Translations under genes and position numbers: made by a program | From: Treponema sp. UBA4307 | GTDB lineage: Bacteria > Spirochaetota > Spirochaetia > Treponematales > Treponemataceae | Length of the DNA stretch: 47,474 bases | Assembly (NCBI GenBank): GCA_002394685.1 | Contig: DGUP01000038.1 | Coordinates: forward strand, 9,706-57,179 | Direction: 5' to 3' | Part shown: positions 39,491 through 47,474 of the stretch, in pieces | How positions within the stretch are numbered: the first letter of the stretch is position 1 | How the letters are laid out: each line of letters opens with the position of its first letter | The notes under the pieces: model-generated | What the model was told of the DNA's origin: nothing | Database searches by the model: none | What the model saw: the letters and a program-made list of their open reading frames with translations, nothing else

Positions 39491-41059
39491 ATGAAGATTA
39501 AAACTATATCAAAAATTACTTCTATAACTCTTGCACTTTCAACTTTATTTGCAGGCTGTGATCTTTTGCAGAGTAATTTAAGTTCAACAATGGAAGAAGC
39601 GCTTGCGGAAAATACAGGGGTCGCTTCTGTTGCTTCAAAATACTGGTACTATAATGGTCAGTATTCAGATGATATGTCTGTTTATTCAGAAAAACTTTCA
39701 GACAAATATTTTGACCAGAGTCTGCTTGTTAGTTTTACAAAAAAAGTTGCAGGAAATCCAAAGGGCTCAATTGAAATTAAGTATACTGACAAGGATGGGG
39801 ATTCTGCTTCAAAAACATTCTCGTCTATAAGCGGAACTTTTTGCAATGACTACTACGGCTATAAAGTAGATATGTCTGATGTAATGTCTCTTTTTGATAC
39901 AGAAACAATTCCTTCTGGAACTGCTTCAATGACAATTAAGTTGAGCGGATTTATCTGCGCAGAAGGAGATCAGGCAGGACGTTCACTTTCTTCTCTTGAA
40001 GTAAAGAATATTCAGATTAAGCCTTTGTTCAAAAATAATTCAGTTGATTTTTCTACTAAAGGATTTTCATCTTCCTCTGTAATCCAATTTGATTTAAACG
40101 GGGATATAAATCTTGATGGAAATAATTACACTGTTTCCGGAACAGATTCTGATGGAACGGAATACGACTTTACAGTTTCTGCCAGCGGTTCATCACTTCA
40201 GTTTACTCCAGGAAGTAAATTTGATTTTTCTGATCTGGAAACTTTGAAAGATAATCTTGATGGAGAAAGCATAACTCTTCCTCTTAAGAATATTCTTCCG
40301 TTAACTGCAGGTGATTCATATTCATCATCAGTAACAATCAACTTTACAAAATATTCAATCGTAATTGATGGAAAGAAAGATGAAAACTTTACAGCTGCAA
40401 ATGGAGCTTCTGTAGAAACAGATGCAAGCGGTGACACTTCTGCCTATGGAGAAAGTCATCCAGACTATGCTTCTTCAATTTCACAGGGAACTGACATTCA
40501 GGAAGTTTCTGTTACAAGTGATGAATATTATCTTTATGTTGCAGTGAGCGGAAATCTTGCAGTTACCTGGAATGATGCTCTTGTAGTTATGATTTCAAAC
40601 GGTGATTACACAACAAGTTCTTCTGCTGCAAATGGAAATGGTTTCTATTCTGCTGATGTAGAAAAATTTGGTTACAGTGGCCGCTCTGGTTCATATTTTG
40701 TACAGCCGAATGTTTATCTGGTTCATCAGCCGGGTCTGAATAATACAGGTTCAGGAAGTCTTTCTGCACATGCCTATGTTTCTTCTTCAAATCAAGACAT
40801 AAGTTCAAGCGTTAAATATTCTCCTGAAGGCTGGACTAGTGATGTAACAAAGGATTTTGTTGAATATGCAATTCCTCTTTCTCAGGCAGGTTTAAGTTCT
40901 GGAGACACAGTAAATGTTCTTGTTGTTTCATCTCTCCAGTGGTCAGAAGGAAAAGCTGCTGCAGATTGTTCAAGTGATGCTGCCGTTTATGAAATTAATG
41001 GAGATCACACAGAAGTAACTTACGATCTGGCTAAAGCTCTGGAATATACAATTGAGTAA
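39491..41059 (+). CDS. Lipoprotein of the galactan locus with DOMON/CBM9-like C-terminal region
   Basis: A 522-residue lipoprotein (lipobox FAGC near residue 23). The mature protein is serine/threonine/aspartate-rich and beta-type. The C-terminal ~200 residues (IVIDGKKDENF, then DIQEVSVTSDEYYLYVAVSG and ALVVMISNG) resemble the glucodextranase/CBM9-type carbohydrate-binding fold. It may hold galactan at the surface for the GH53 enzymes, a role played by SusD/SusE-like proteins in Bacteroidetes. AAGGAG lies 8 nt before the ATG and the gene follows the previous one by 11 nt. Confidence 0.65.
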   Translation: MKIKTISKITSITLALSTLFAGCDLLQSNLSSTMEEALAENTGVASVASKYWYYNGQYSDDMSVYSEKLSDKYFDQSLLVSFTKKVAGNPKGSIEIKYTDKDGDSASKTFSSISGTFCNDYYGYKVDMSDVMSLFDTETIPSGTASMTIKLSGFICAEGDQAGRSLSSLEVKNIQIKPLFKNNSVDFSTKGFSSSSVIQFDLNGDINLDGNNYTVSGTDSDGTEYDFTVSASGSSLQFTPGSKFDFSDLETLKDNLDGESITLPLKNILPLTAGDSYSSSVTINFTKYSIVIDGKKDENFTAANGASVETDASGDTSAYGESHPDYASSISQGTDIQEVSVTSDEYYLYVAVSGNLAVTWNDALVVMISNGDYTTSSSAANGNGFYSADVEKFGYSGRSGSYFVQPNVYLVHQPGLNNTGSGSLSAHAYVSSSNQDISSSVKYSPEGWTSDVTKDFVEYAIPLSQAGLSSGDTVNVLVVSSLQWSEGKAAADCSSDAAVYEINGDHTEVTYDLAKALEYTIE

Positions 41060-41069
41060 GGGGGACAAA

Positions 41070-42344
41070 ATGAAAAAACAAAATAATTTTTTTATGGCTG
41101 GATGTTCAGCAGTTCTTGCACTTTTTGCTGCTTCATGCTCCCTTCCGGCTTACAATTCTGAAACACCTGTGTATCCGGGAATGTCAAATTCTTCTTTTAC
41201 GGATTATTCTTCATATTCAATTCAGGCTGCTGAAGTTGATGATGATTTTATCCGAGGAGTGGATGCCAGTGAAGTAAAAGCTCTGGAAGAATGCGGCATA
41301 AAATTTTATGACGATAACAATTCTGAAAAAGATGTGTTTGAAATTTTTGCAGAGCATGATGTTAACTGGATTCGTTTAAGAATCTGGAATGACTACACTC
41401 AGGCAGTTACTGATGACTGGGCTCCATATGGTTACAACAATTTAAGCCGTACAATCAATATGGCTCAGCGTGCAAAAAAATATGGAATGAAGGTTCTTCT
41501 GGACTTTCACTATTCCGATAACTGGGCAGACCCTTCAAAACAGAAATGTCCTGCAATGTGGAGCAGCATAACAAACTATACAGAACTTGCATCTGCAGTA
41601 GGTACATATACGGAAGAAATTATCCAGGCAATGATTGATGCAGACTGTGCGCCGGATATGGTACAGCTGGGAAACGAAATGCAGGGAGGACTTTTCCAGA
41701 CAGGCTCTTCTGTTTCAAATGCAAAATCTTACACTTCATATTATTTGAAGGCTGGTGCAGAAGTAGTTCGTGAACTGCTTCCTGATTGTGAAATAATGCT
41801 TCATATGTCAAACGGTGGAAACTCATCTTACCTGAATACAATGCTCAGTTACGCCAGTGCAGTAGGAAATGACGGGGACGGAAATCCTTACGTTACTGCA
41901 ATTGGAGTTTCTTACTATCCATATTACACAAGTCATTACTCTGATACTGCATTAAAAATTAACCTTAACAAAATTAAGAATAGTGGTTACAGGGTAATTA
42001 TTGCAGAAAATTCTTTCGGCTATTCCAACAGTGCTTACACAGATTCTACCAGCAACGAGTTCTGGGAAGATGATGAAGAAACTTGTGCAACTATGCTCAC
42101 AGGTTACGACAAGTACGAAGGAATTGTTGACGGAAAAATTCCTGCTTCGATTGAAAATCAGGCTGGTGTAATGGAGTACTTGATGGAACTTTGTTCTGAG
42201 GTTGATTCTCAGGGAGGATATTTCTACTGGGGTGCTGCTTACCTTGGAGTAGAAAATAAAATGAACAGTTCCTGGGAAAATCAGGCACTCTTTGATGTAA
42301 ACGGTAAGGTTCTTCCTTCAATGGATGTCTTTATCAATAAATAA
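41070..42344 (+). CDS. GH53 arabinogalactan endo-beta-1,4-galactanase, lipoprotein form
   Basis: A 424-residue lipid-anchored galactanase (signal with AASC lipobox near residue 24). The GH53 barrel occupies almost all of the mature protein: RGVDASEVKALE, WIRLRIWND, FHYSDNWADPSKQ, acid/base E203 in GNEMQGG, nucleophile E313 in IIAENSFGYS. It has no extra binding module, in contrast to the first GH53 of this operon. It may trim oligosaccharides at the cell surface while the other enzyme acts on polymer further away. AAGGGGG lies before the ATG at 41070, which is preferred to an upstream TTG. Confidence 0.92.
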   Translation: MKKQNNFFMAGCSAVLALFAASCSLPAYNSETPVYPGMSNSSFTDYSSYSIQAAEVDDDFIRGVDASEVKALEECGIKFYDDNNSEKDVFEIFAEHDVNWIRLRIWNDYTQAVTDDWAPYGYNNLSRTINMAQRAKKYGMKVLLDFHYSDNWADPSKQKCPAMWSSITNYTELASAVGTYTEEIIQAMIDADCAPDMVQLGNEMQGGLFQTGSSVSNAKSYTSYYLKAGAEVVRELLPDCEIMLHMSNGGNSSYLNTMLSYASAVGNDGDGNPYVTAIGVSYYPYYTSHYSDTALKINLNKIKNSGYRVIIAENSFGYSNSAYTDSTSNEFWEDDEETCATMLTGYDKYEGIVDGKIPASIENQAGVMEYLMELCSEVDSQGGYFYWGAAYLGVENKMNSSWENQALFDVNGKVLPSMDVFINK

Positions 42345-42391
42345 AAAAAAATCTGGCTGCTAAATTTTACTAATCATTTGAGGAGGAAAAA

Positions 42392-43690
42392 ATGAGAAGA
42401 GTAAAAAAGGTTTTAGGTTTGATTTCGGGAATACTTCTTGCAGGAGCATTCATAACAGGCTGTAATCCGGATGTAACTACAGGCAACGGAAATGAAGAAG
42501 AATCTGATAAATACAGCATTAGTTTTCAAAAAGACATTTCAAGTCTTTCTGTAGAGGCAGGGAAATCAATTACAATCAAAGTAAGTGAAAGTACAGGAAC
42601 CTGGAAAATTGCAGAAGCAACAGTACCTGCTTCAATTGAAGTTTCTTCAGAAAGCGATGAATCAGGTTCCCTTTCTTCAATCACAATAACTGGTGTATCA
42701 GTTACAAGTTCTGCATCTTTTACAATTTATCCTGAAGAAGCAGGTGATGATGAATCTTACGACAAAACAATATCTGTTGCCGTAACAGATCCATACTTTA
42801 CTTTTACTCTTACACTTGATGATGATCTTGCAGAAGAGGCTTCTACAATTGTAGTAACCTATGGTTCTGATGCTCACAGTCAAATTGAAAATGCAGATGT
42901 TACATACACTGCCGGAGCAAAAACTGCCACTGTAAAATTTGAAAAGTCTGTTGCAGATGGATGGAACTACTTTAACAATATTACAGTATCTGTTTATGAT
43001 TCATCAGAAAATCTTCTTAATACTTCTTTAGATTCTAATAATTATTTCGATTATACTTCATTTACAGGCTATACAGTTTCTTATTATGTGGAATCTGAAA
43101 TGACAGTTAATTTTACCTTCTTTGATTTTACTGCAGCATCTGTAAAAGTAACTTATGGTAATGGCTCAACAACAGAAACTGTTGATGGAGTTGTTGCTGA
43201 TGATGGAGCTTCAGCTTCTGTACAGGTAAGCAGTACATATGCAAATTCTTCCGGCTGGATGCAGATAGTTGAATTACTTGCTTATGATTCTGACGGACAG
43301 GAAATTTCAGTAGAAATGAAGACTTCAAATTCATGGTTTGAATACAAGAGCAGCTCAAGTGCAGAGTTCGTATATGCCCTTAAAGATGATTCAGCATATA
43401 CAGAGATTTATTCAGAAAGTTATGCTGCAAGAACAATAGATTTATCTGATCTTTCTGAAGTAAGTGTATCTGAACTGTTAATCGAGGCAAAGGATTGTAA
43501 CTGGGATGCTGTTCCCGAAGGCGTTAGCTGGTGGATTTGGACTACTCCTGGTGAACTGATCTGGATAAATGATACTTATCGTAAACTTTCCGTAACAGAT
43601 TCTTCAACAATTGCTACAGTGATTGAAAATGGATTGGCAATTAGTGCTTCAGAAGGACTGACTGCTACAATTGTAATTTCCTACAGGTGA
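42392..43690 (+). CDS. Lipoprotein of the galactan locus with Ig-like/carbohydrate-binding-like repeats
   Basis: A 432-residue lipoprotein (lipobox ITGC near residue 24). The first region (KDISSLSVEAGKSITIKV) looks like an Ig-like domain. Two similar beta-regions follow (STIVVTYGSDAHSQIENADV and ASVKVTYGNGSTTETVDGV), each ending in aromatic segments (DGWNYFNNITVSVYD and SGWMQIVELLAYD). A C-terminal WNAV/WDAVPEGVSWWIWTT segment is notable. A surface glycan-binding role is inferred. GGAGG lies 5-6 nt before the ATG. It is the last gene of the operon, 47 nt after the second GH53. Confidence 0.6.
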   Translation: MRRVKKVLGLISGILLAGAFITGCNPDVTTGNGNEEESDKYSISFQKDISSLSVEAGKSITIKVSESTGTWKIAEATVPASIEVSSESDESGSLSSITITGVSVTSSASFTIYPEEAGDDESYDKTISVAVTDPYFTFTLTLDDDLAEEASTIVVTYGSDAHSQIENADVTYTAGAKTATVKFEKSVADGWNYFNNITVSVYDSSENLLNTSLDSNNYFDYTSFTGYTVSYYVESEMTVNFTFFDFTAASVKVTYGNGSTTETVDGVVADDGASASVQVSSTYANSSGWMQIVELLAYDSDGQEISVEMKTSNSWFEYKSSSSAEFVYALKDDSAYTEIYSESYAARTIDLSDLSEVSVSELLIEAKDCNWDAVPEGVSWWIWTTPGELIWINDTYRKLSVTDSSTIATVIENGLAISASEGLTATIVISYR

Positions 43691-43721
43691 TAAATTAGCC
43701 TTTAAATACTAAAGAGGTTTA

Positions 43722-43761
43722 GCCGTGGTAATTTCTTCTGAGATTACTGCGGCTTTTTTTT
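43722..43761 (+). terminator. Terminator of the galactan operon
   Basis: GCCGTGGTAAT pairs with ATTACTGCGGC (two G-U pairs), followed by a run of T residues. Confidence 0.85.
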
Positions 43762-43832
43762 ACTGTACATAAATTTTCAGTATTTGCCAATCTGCCTAAA
43801 AACCTATAGAATAGGTCAGAAAAGGAGCCGGA

Positions 43833-44633
43833 ATGAAATTTATTGATTTTCACTGTCATATTTATCCCTATAAAATTGCAAAAAGAGCTACGGAATACCT
43901 TACTTCAACCTTTACAGTAAAAGCTGAATGGCCCGCAACTTCAGAGAATCTTTTGATTTTTGGTCAGGCAGCAGGAATTTCAAAATATGTAGTTTTACCT
44001 GTTGCCCAGAAAGTTGAACAGGTTCGAAAAATAAATGATTTCGCAATAAATGAAAATAATTCTGAAGAAAAATTTCTCTGCTTTGGAACTCTTCATGCTG
44101 CCCTGGAAAATATCTGTGAAGAAATTGATTATATAAAAAATTCCGGTCTTCACGGAATTAAGATTCATCCGGACCAGCAGGGATTCTCAATTGATGATCC
44201 ACGGCTTTTTCCTGCCTACGATTATTTAAGTCAGTTAAACTTTCCAGTTCTCTTTCATTGCGGAGATAAAAAAATTCTTTTAAGCCATCCTGAACGCACA
44301 AAAAAAGTAATTAAAATGTTTCCAAAACTAAATATGATTTGTGCTCACTTTGGAGGCTGGGAAATTTTTGATACAGCTCACGAACTTCTTGCAAAGGAAG
44401 ATGTTCATTTTGATATGTCTTCTGCCATGCCATATCTGGGCCCGGAAAAAACTGCTCAATTTATAAAAGATTATGGTGCTGAAAAAATTTTCTTTGGTAC
44501 TGATTTTCCTCTCTGGGGGCAGGAAAATGAAATCCGCAGATTCATGGAGCTGAATATTTCTGACCGGGAGAAAGAAATGATAGCTCATGAAAATGCAGAA
44601 ATCTTTTTTAAGGAACAAGGACTGGAAATATAA
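43833..44633 (+). CDS. Amidohydrolase family protein (PF04909-like)
   Basis: A 266-residue metal-dependent hydrolase of the amidohydrolase-2 type. Candidate metal and catalytic positions are visible: DFHCH at the N-terminus, GIKIHPD, LFHCGD, CAHFGGW and the late FFGTDFPLWG aspartate. The family includes decarboxylases and lactone or amide hydrolases; the substrate is not predictable here. AGGAG 7 nt before the ATG supports the start. It converges with the FAD-protein gene, with only 4 nt between the stops. Confidence 0.8.
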   Translation: MKFIDFHCHIYPYKIAKRATEYLTSTFTVKAEWPATSENLLIFGQAAGISKYVVLPVAQKVEQVRKINDFAINENNSEEKFLCFGTLHAALENICEEIDYIKNSGLHGIKIHPDQQGFSIDDPRLFPAYDYLSQLNFPVLFHCGDKKILLSHPERTKKVIKMFPKLNMICAHFGGWEIFDTAHELLAKEDVHFDMSSAMPYLGPEKTAQFIKDYGAEKIFFGTDFPLWGQENEIRRFMELNISDREKEMIAHENAEIFFKEQGLEI

Positions 44634-44637
44634 AAAA

Positions 44638-46245
44638 TTATTTTTCCAGCAGAGCCTGTGCAATTTTAAGACAGGAATTAATTCCATCCATTGCGGAAGA
44701 AACAATTCCTCCTGCATAACCTGCTCCTTCTCCAGCAGGGTACAGGTTTTTAAGTGCCATTGACTGACAGCTTTCCTTATCCCGGAGAATTCTTACAGGG
44801 GTTGAAGTTCTTGTTTCACTTGCAATCATAAGGGCCTGGTCACAGATATATCCCTTCATTCTGGAATCAAAATCATAGAATGCTTTCTTTAAACGATTTG
44901 CAATCTGTTCAGGCAACCAGAGGTCCAGTCTGCTGGATGTTAGGCCTGCTGTGTAACTGCTCTGTGGAAGAGTCTGGCTCTCTTTGCCTTTAAGAAAATC
45001 TGTAAGCAGTTGAGCCGGTGCCTGCTGATTATTTCCGTGTTTAAAGGTTTCCTGCTCAAGCCATCTTCTCCAGTACAAACCTGCCATCTGCGGACAATTT
45101 ATTGTCTTTGCTTTTTCTACAAACTCCTGAGGAATATCTTCCGGTTTAGTTTCTACAACAATTGCCGCATTGCTCCATCTGGAATTTCTTTTCGCGCTGC
45201 TCATTCCGTTTACAACAATTTCATCTTTTTCAGTTGCGCTTGGAACTACAAATCCCCCTGGGCACATACAGAAAGAGTAAACGCCTCTTCCATCAACCTG
45301 AGTAACAAGACGGTATTCTGCCGCCCCAAGATTTTCATTTTTACCATGGAACTGGATTTTATCAATTAATTCCCGTGGATGTTCAACTCGAACTCCAACA
45401 GCGAAAGTTTTTGCTTCCAAACTTTCAGGATTTGTTTTTGCAAGACTTTCGTAAATGTCAAAAGCAGAATGTCCTGTGGCAAGTAAAAGTGCATCTCCAT
45501 AGAAATCTTTTTCTTCCCCGGTGATTGTGTTTACAGTATGAACCCCTTTTACAATAGTGGAATTTTCTGTAATGAAAGATTCAAGTCTGGTATTAAAATG
45601 AATTTCTCCCCCCAGTTCAAGAATCTTATTCCTCATGTTTTCAATTATCACAGGAAGCTTGTCGGTTCCAATATGAGGATGGGCATCGGTTAAGATTTTT
45701 TCATCTGCACCAAAATAATGAAAAAGGGCCAGTACAGAATTTATGCTGCCTCTTTTGTTTGACCGGGTGTAAAGTTTTCCGTCAGAAAAAGTTCCGGCGC
45801 CCCCTTCACCAAAACAGTAATTTGAATTTCCATCTACAATTCCTGCAGTAGAAATTTTTGCAATATCTCTTTTTCTTTCGTGAGTTGTCTGACCTCTTTC
45901 AATGATTACAGGCTTGATTCCCTTTTCAAGAAGTGTAAAGGCTCCAAAAAGACCTGCCGGGCCTGAACCTGCAACAATAACTTTTTTGCACTTGTCATCA
46001 ACTGTTTTCCATTCAGGAATTTTATTTTCCTGGCCTGGAAGTTCGTCAATGTAGGCCTTGTAGCGCATAAAAAGTTTTACCTGCTTACGTCTGGCATCTA
46101 TGGATTTTTTTACGAATACAAAAGTAGTGTTTTCTCTGGTAAAGGTAATATTCTTGTTCTCTAATTGTTCAAAAAGTTTTCTGTTAATTACCTTTTCATT
46201 TTTTTCTTCCTGGGGAAGAAGGTTTATACTAATCTCTAAAATCAT
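44638..46245 (-). CDS. Uncharacterised FAD-dependent dehydrogenase (COG2509-like)
   Basis: A 535-residue flavoprotein. An N-terminal ~85-residue region (RRKQVKLFMRYKAYID) precedes the FAD-binding GxGxxG (VIVAGSGPAGLFGAFTLLEKG). Further typical segments are CFGEGGAGTFSDGKLYTR, LLATGHSAFD, CMCPGGFVVPS and the terminal GEGAGYAGGIVSSAMDG. This matches a widespread but uncharacterised family found in many anaerobes. There is no Shine-Dalgarno; ATGACT-17-TAGAAT lies 6 nt before the ATG on the minus strand, so the transcript is probably leaderless. Confidence 0.85.
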   Translation of the reverse strand: MILEISINLLPQEEKNEKVINRKLFEQLENKNITFTRENTTFVFVKKSIDARRKQVKLFMRYKAYIDELPGQENKIPEWKTVDDKCKKVIVAGSGPAGLFGAFTLLEKGIKPVIIERGQTTHERKRDIAKISTAGIVDGNSNYCFGEGGAGTFSDGKLYTRSNKRGSINSVLALFHYFGADEKILTDAHPHIGTDKLPVIIENMRNKILELGGEIHFNTRLESFITENSTIVKGVHTVNTITGEEKDFYGDALLLATGHSAFDIYESLAKTNPESLEAKTFAVGVRVEHPRELIDKIQFHGKNENLGAAEYRLVTQVDGRGVYSFCMCPGGFVVPSATEKDEIVVNGMSSAKRNSRWSNAAIVVETKPEDIPQEFVEKAKTINCPQMAGLYWRRWLEQETFKHGNNQQAPAQLLTDFLKGKESQTLPQSSYTAGLTSSRLDLWLPEQIANRLKKAFYDFDSRMKGYICDQALMIASETRTSTPVRILRDKESCQSMALKNLYPAGEGAGYAGGIVSSAMDGINSCLKIAQALLEK

Positions 46246-46301
46246 AAAATCATTCTATTAAATTCATACAAAAAAGTCATTTATAAGATGAAAAAAAGGT
46301 C

Positions 46302-46329
46302 TTACACAAATCCTAAAGTTGTTTATAAT
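46302..46329 (+). promoter_or_regulatory. Promoter of the YunG-like/DUF1653 pair
   Basis: TTACAC (46302-46307), 16 nt, TATAAT (46324-46329), giving a leader of about 54 nt. Confidence 0.55.
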
Positions 46330-46389
46330 TGATTTAGTAATTGTTTTTATTCCGGTTGGAGAAATAAATGTTTAGAGGGAACAGATTTT

Positions 46390-46848
46390 ATGAAGGAATA
46401 TAAATTTTTTGGATGGGAAAAGGCAGATTGTAAGCCAGTGAATCCGGCTTTTGAAAAGATCAAAAATCCCAGGCACCTTTATGATATTCTTAGTGAAATC
46501 TGGTGTGCTGAAACCTGTGCACCAAGAATGAGGGAAAAATGGACTGAGAAAAATCAGACTCTGGGACAATGTTCAATTACTGCTTTTCTTGCCCAGGATA
46601 TTTTTGGAGGAAAAGTTTTTGGAATCCCTCGGGAAGGGGGAAAGAACTTTCACTGTTATAATCTTGTGCCTCTTTCTTCTGGAGATGAATGCATTTTCGA
46701 TCTTACCAGCGAGCAGTTTGGTGAAGAAAAACTCTGCTACGAAAATAATCCTGAGCAGTTCAGAAATGTGCATTTTGCAAAAGAAGAAAAACGTTTAAGA
46801 TACGAGTATTTAAAAGCAGAACTTTTGAAGAAACTGGAGACACTATAA
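46390..46848 (+). CDS. YunG-like small papain-fold protein
   Basis: A 152-residue soluble protein. It has a Cys-His-Asp arrangement reminiscent of the YunG family: GQCSITAFLAQDIFGG, then NFHCYNLVP, then CIFDLTSEQF. The order and spacing suit a papain/NlpC-like fold, but the activity is unproven. GAGGGAAC lies about 13 nt upstream of the ATG, somewhat far. The stop codon overlaps the start of the next gene by 1 nt (TAATG), so the two are translationally coupled. Confidence 0.6.
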   Translation: MKEYKFFGWEKADCKPVNPAFEKIKNPRHLYDILSEIWCAETCAPRMREKWTEKNQTLGQCSITAFLAQDIFGGKVFGIPREGGKNFHCYNLVPLSSGDECIFDLTSEQFGEEKLCYENNPEQFRNVHFAKEEKRLRYEYLKAELLKKLETL

Positions 46849-47027
46849 TGGAAGAAAGACAAGTAAAAATCCACGGAATATATAAACATTTTAAAAACAA
46901 GTATTACATTGTTGAAGACGTGGCCTTTCATTCGGAAACAAAAGAAGAATATGTAGTTTACCGCAGACTATACGGAGACAATTCCCTCTGGATTCGGGAA
47001 AAGAAAATGTTCCTGTCATTATCCTAG
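46848..47027 (+). CDS. DUF1653 family protein
   Basis: A 59-residue protein with the DUF1653 pattern: GIYKHFKNKYYIVEDVAFHS, then EEYVVYRRLYGDNSLWIREKKMF. The family consists of short single-domain proteins of unknown function. It overlaps the YunG-like stop by one base and has no separate promoter. Confidence 0.85.
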   Translation: MEERQVKIHGIYKHFKNKYYIVEDVAFHSETKEEYVVYRRLYGDNSLWIREKKMFLSLS

Positions 47028-47090
47028 CAAATTTATTATCCTCATAATTTCCACTATCTGCTTATAGTATAAACAAATAAGAATGAAAAT

Positions 47091-47195
47091 ATGAGGATAA
47101 AATATACAAGAGTCAAACCATTAGAAGATAATTTTGGCCCTTACCTCACAAGAGAAAACTGAGGTTTCCGTGTTGTGCGTATTGCCAATAAATAA
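47091..47195 (+). pseudogene. Possible interrupted small ORF
   Basis: From the ATG the frame reads MRIKYTRVKPLEDNFGPYL and TREN, then TGA (47160-47162), then GFRVVRIANK and TAA. Replacing TGA by a tryptophan codon would give one 34-residue peptide with a natural-looking end. There is no Shine-Dalgarno. It may be a broken small gene or chance. Confidence 0.3.
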
Positions 47196-47217
47196 AAATT
47201 ATCAGTTAAAATCAATC

Positions 47218-47249
47218 AAAAAGACTTGTCACATCTGGCAAGTCTTTTT
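47218..47249. terminator. Bidirectional terminator-like hairpin ahead of the right-edge gene
   Basis: AAAAAGACTTG pairs with CAAGTCTTTTT around a 10-nt loop, with A- and T-runs on both sides. It lies 14 nt before a possible small ORF and about 185 nt before the monooxygenase gene, so on the plus strand it could act inside their leader. Confidence 0.65.
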
Positions 47250-47262
47250 GATCTTAAAAAAA

Positions 47263-47415
47263 ATGCAGTGTAACCGCCACACTAAAGTATGCAGAAAAAT
47301 CGACAGCGTAAAAAATCCTCTTGCAGGAAAAATCACAGCAGATTCAATCGGTCAGATAATTATGGAAGAAGAAATCTGCGATAAATCAAAAACGCAAATT
47401 ATCTGCAAAGAATAA
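47263..47415 (+). CDS. Possible 50-residue protein
   Basis: A frame with four cysteines (MQCNRH, VCRK, EICDK, IICKE) ending 18 nt before the right-edge gene. It lacks a Shine-Dalgarno and begins 14 nt after a terminator-like hairpin. A longer frame from 47134 was rejected because it crosses that hairpin. No family is recognised. Confidence 0.3.
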   Translation: MQCNRHTKVCRKIDSVKNPLAGKITADSIGQIIMEEEICDKSKTQIICKE

Positions 47416-47433
47416 AATATCAGGAGAAATAAA

Positions 47434-47474
47434 ATGGCAATTACAGTAAATCTTCGTTACACAGGAAAAAAGGG
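47434..47474 (+). CDS. Antibiotic biosynthesis monooxygenase-like protein, N-terminal fragment
   Basis: Only the first 13 codons are present (MAITVNLRYTGKK). This opening is like that of small ABM-fold quinol monooxygenase-type proteins. AGGAGA lies 6-7 nt before the ATG. The gene runs off the right edge, so the call is tentative. Confidence 0.4.
   Translation, partial: MAITVNLRYTGKK

Noticed and set aside
47134..47415. 93-codon plus-strand frame
   Set aside because: It spans a terminator-like hairpin; only the part from 47263 is kept as a low-confidence ORF.

Overview
The window looks like a chromosomal segment of a host-associated or rumen Treponema (Spirochaetota). This is inferred from overall character, not from a database match. 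The DNA is AT-rich. It carries a type III glutamine synthetase, a GTP-type PEP carboxykinase, a cyclic-di-GMP gene pair, and many lipoproteins with relaxed spirochaete-style lipoboxes (FTSC, TSC, LSC, TGC, AGC, ASC). It also has secreted proteins of spirochaete type and a Gram-negative-like outer-membrane beta-barrel.

Layout. 1-1149: left-edge PPOX-family gene, histidine phosphatase and methylguanine methyltransferase. 1150-2272: gene-free, with a GC-rich hairpin element and a striking 168-bp repeat array of TACGGAC dyads. 2240-3212: decaying GrpB/GNAT gene. 3303-6922: metY and glnN, the latter behind a terminator-like leader hairpin. 7162-12883: a complete oppABCDF operon. 12884-13267: gene-poor, with two convergent terminators and one doubtful 19-codon ORF. 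13268-15108: YczE-like membrane protein and ilvE. 15283-19668: GH127 beta-L-arabinofuranosidase, convergent with an AraC-type regulator/dehydrogenase operon. 19867-24279: small membrane protein, lgt, and an operon of a secreted carbohydrate-binding-like protein, DUF6171 and pepF. 24487-28060: diguanylate cyclase and membrane EAL phosphodiesterase. 28061-28581: island with a pckA fragment, a candidate type I toxin-antitoxin locus and a second GC-rich element. 28582-30835: two coupled lipoproteins (NAGPA-like and beta-helix). 31084-34378: pckA, Nudix, small membrane protein, tRNA-Cys. 35213-43761: a six-gene galactan operon. 43833-47474: amidohydrolase, FAD protein, YunG-like and DUF1653 genes, and the start of a monooxygenase.

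How the parts work together. The galactan operon encodes two secreted GH53 endo-galactanases, an outer-membrane barrel and three surface lipoproteins, with one promoter and one terminator and no SusC/SusD pair. With the cytoplasmic GH127 and the beta-helix lipoprotein it suggests a lifestyle on pectin side chains. Opp plus PepF provide peptide import and breakdown. PckA, GlnN, MetY and IlvE serve central carbon and amino-acid metabolism.

The most unusual signals are non-coding: the dyad array; a hydrophobic 27-residue peptide opposed by an ~85-nt antisense RNA; promoters that lead directly into terminator-like hairpins (glnN and the AraC-type regulator); and six genes whose -10 hexamer lies 5-9 nt before the start codon with no usable Shine-Dalgarno, which suggests leaderless mRNAs.
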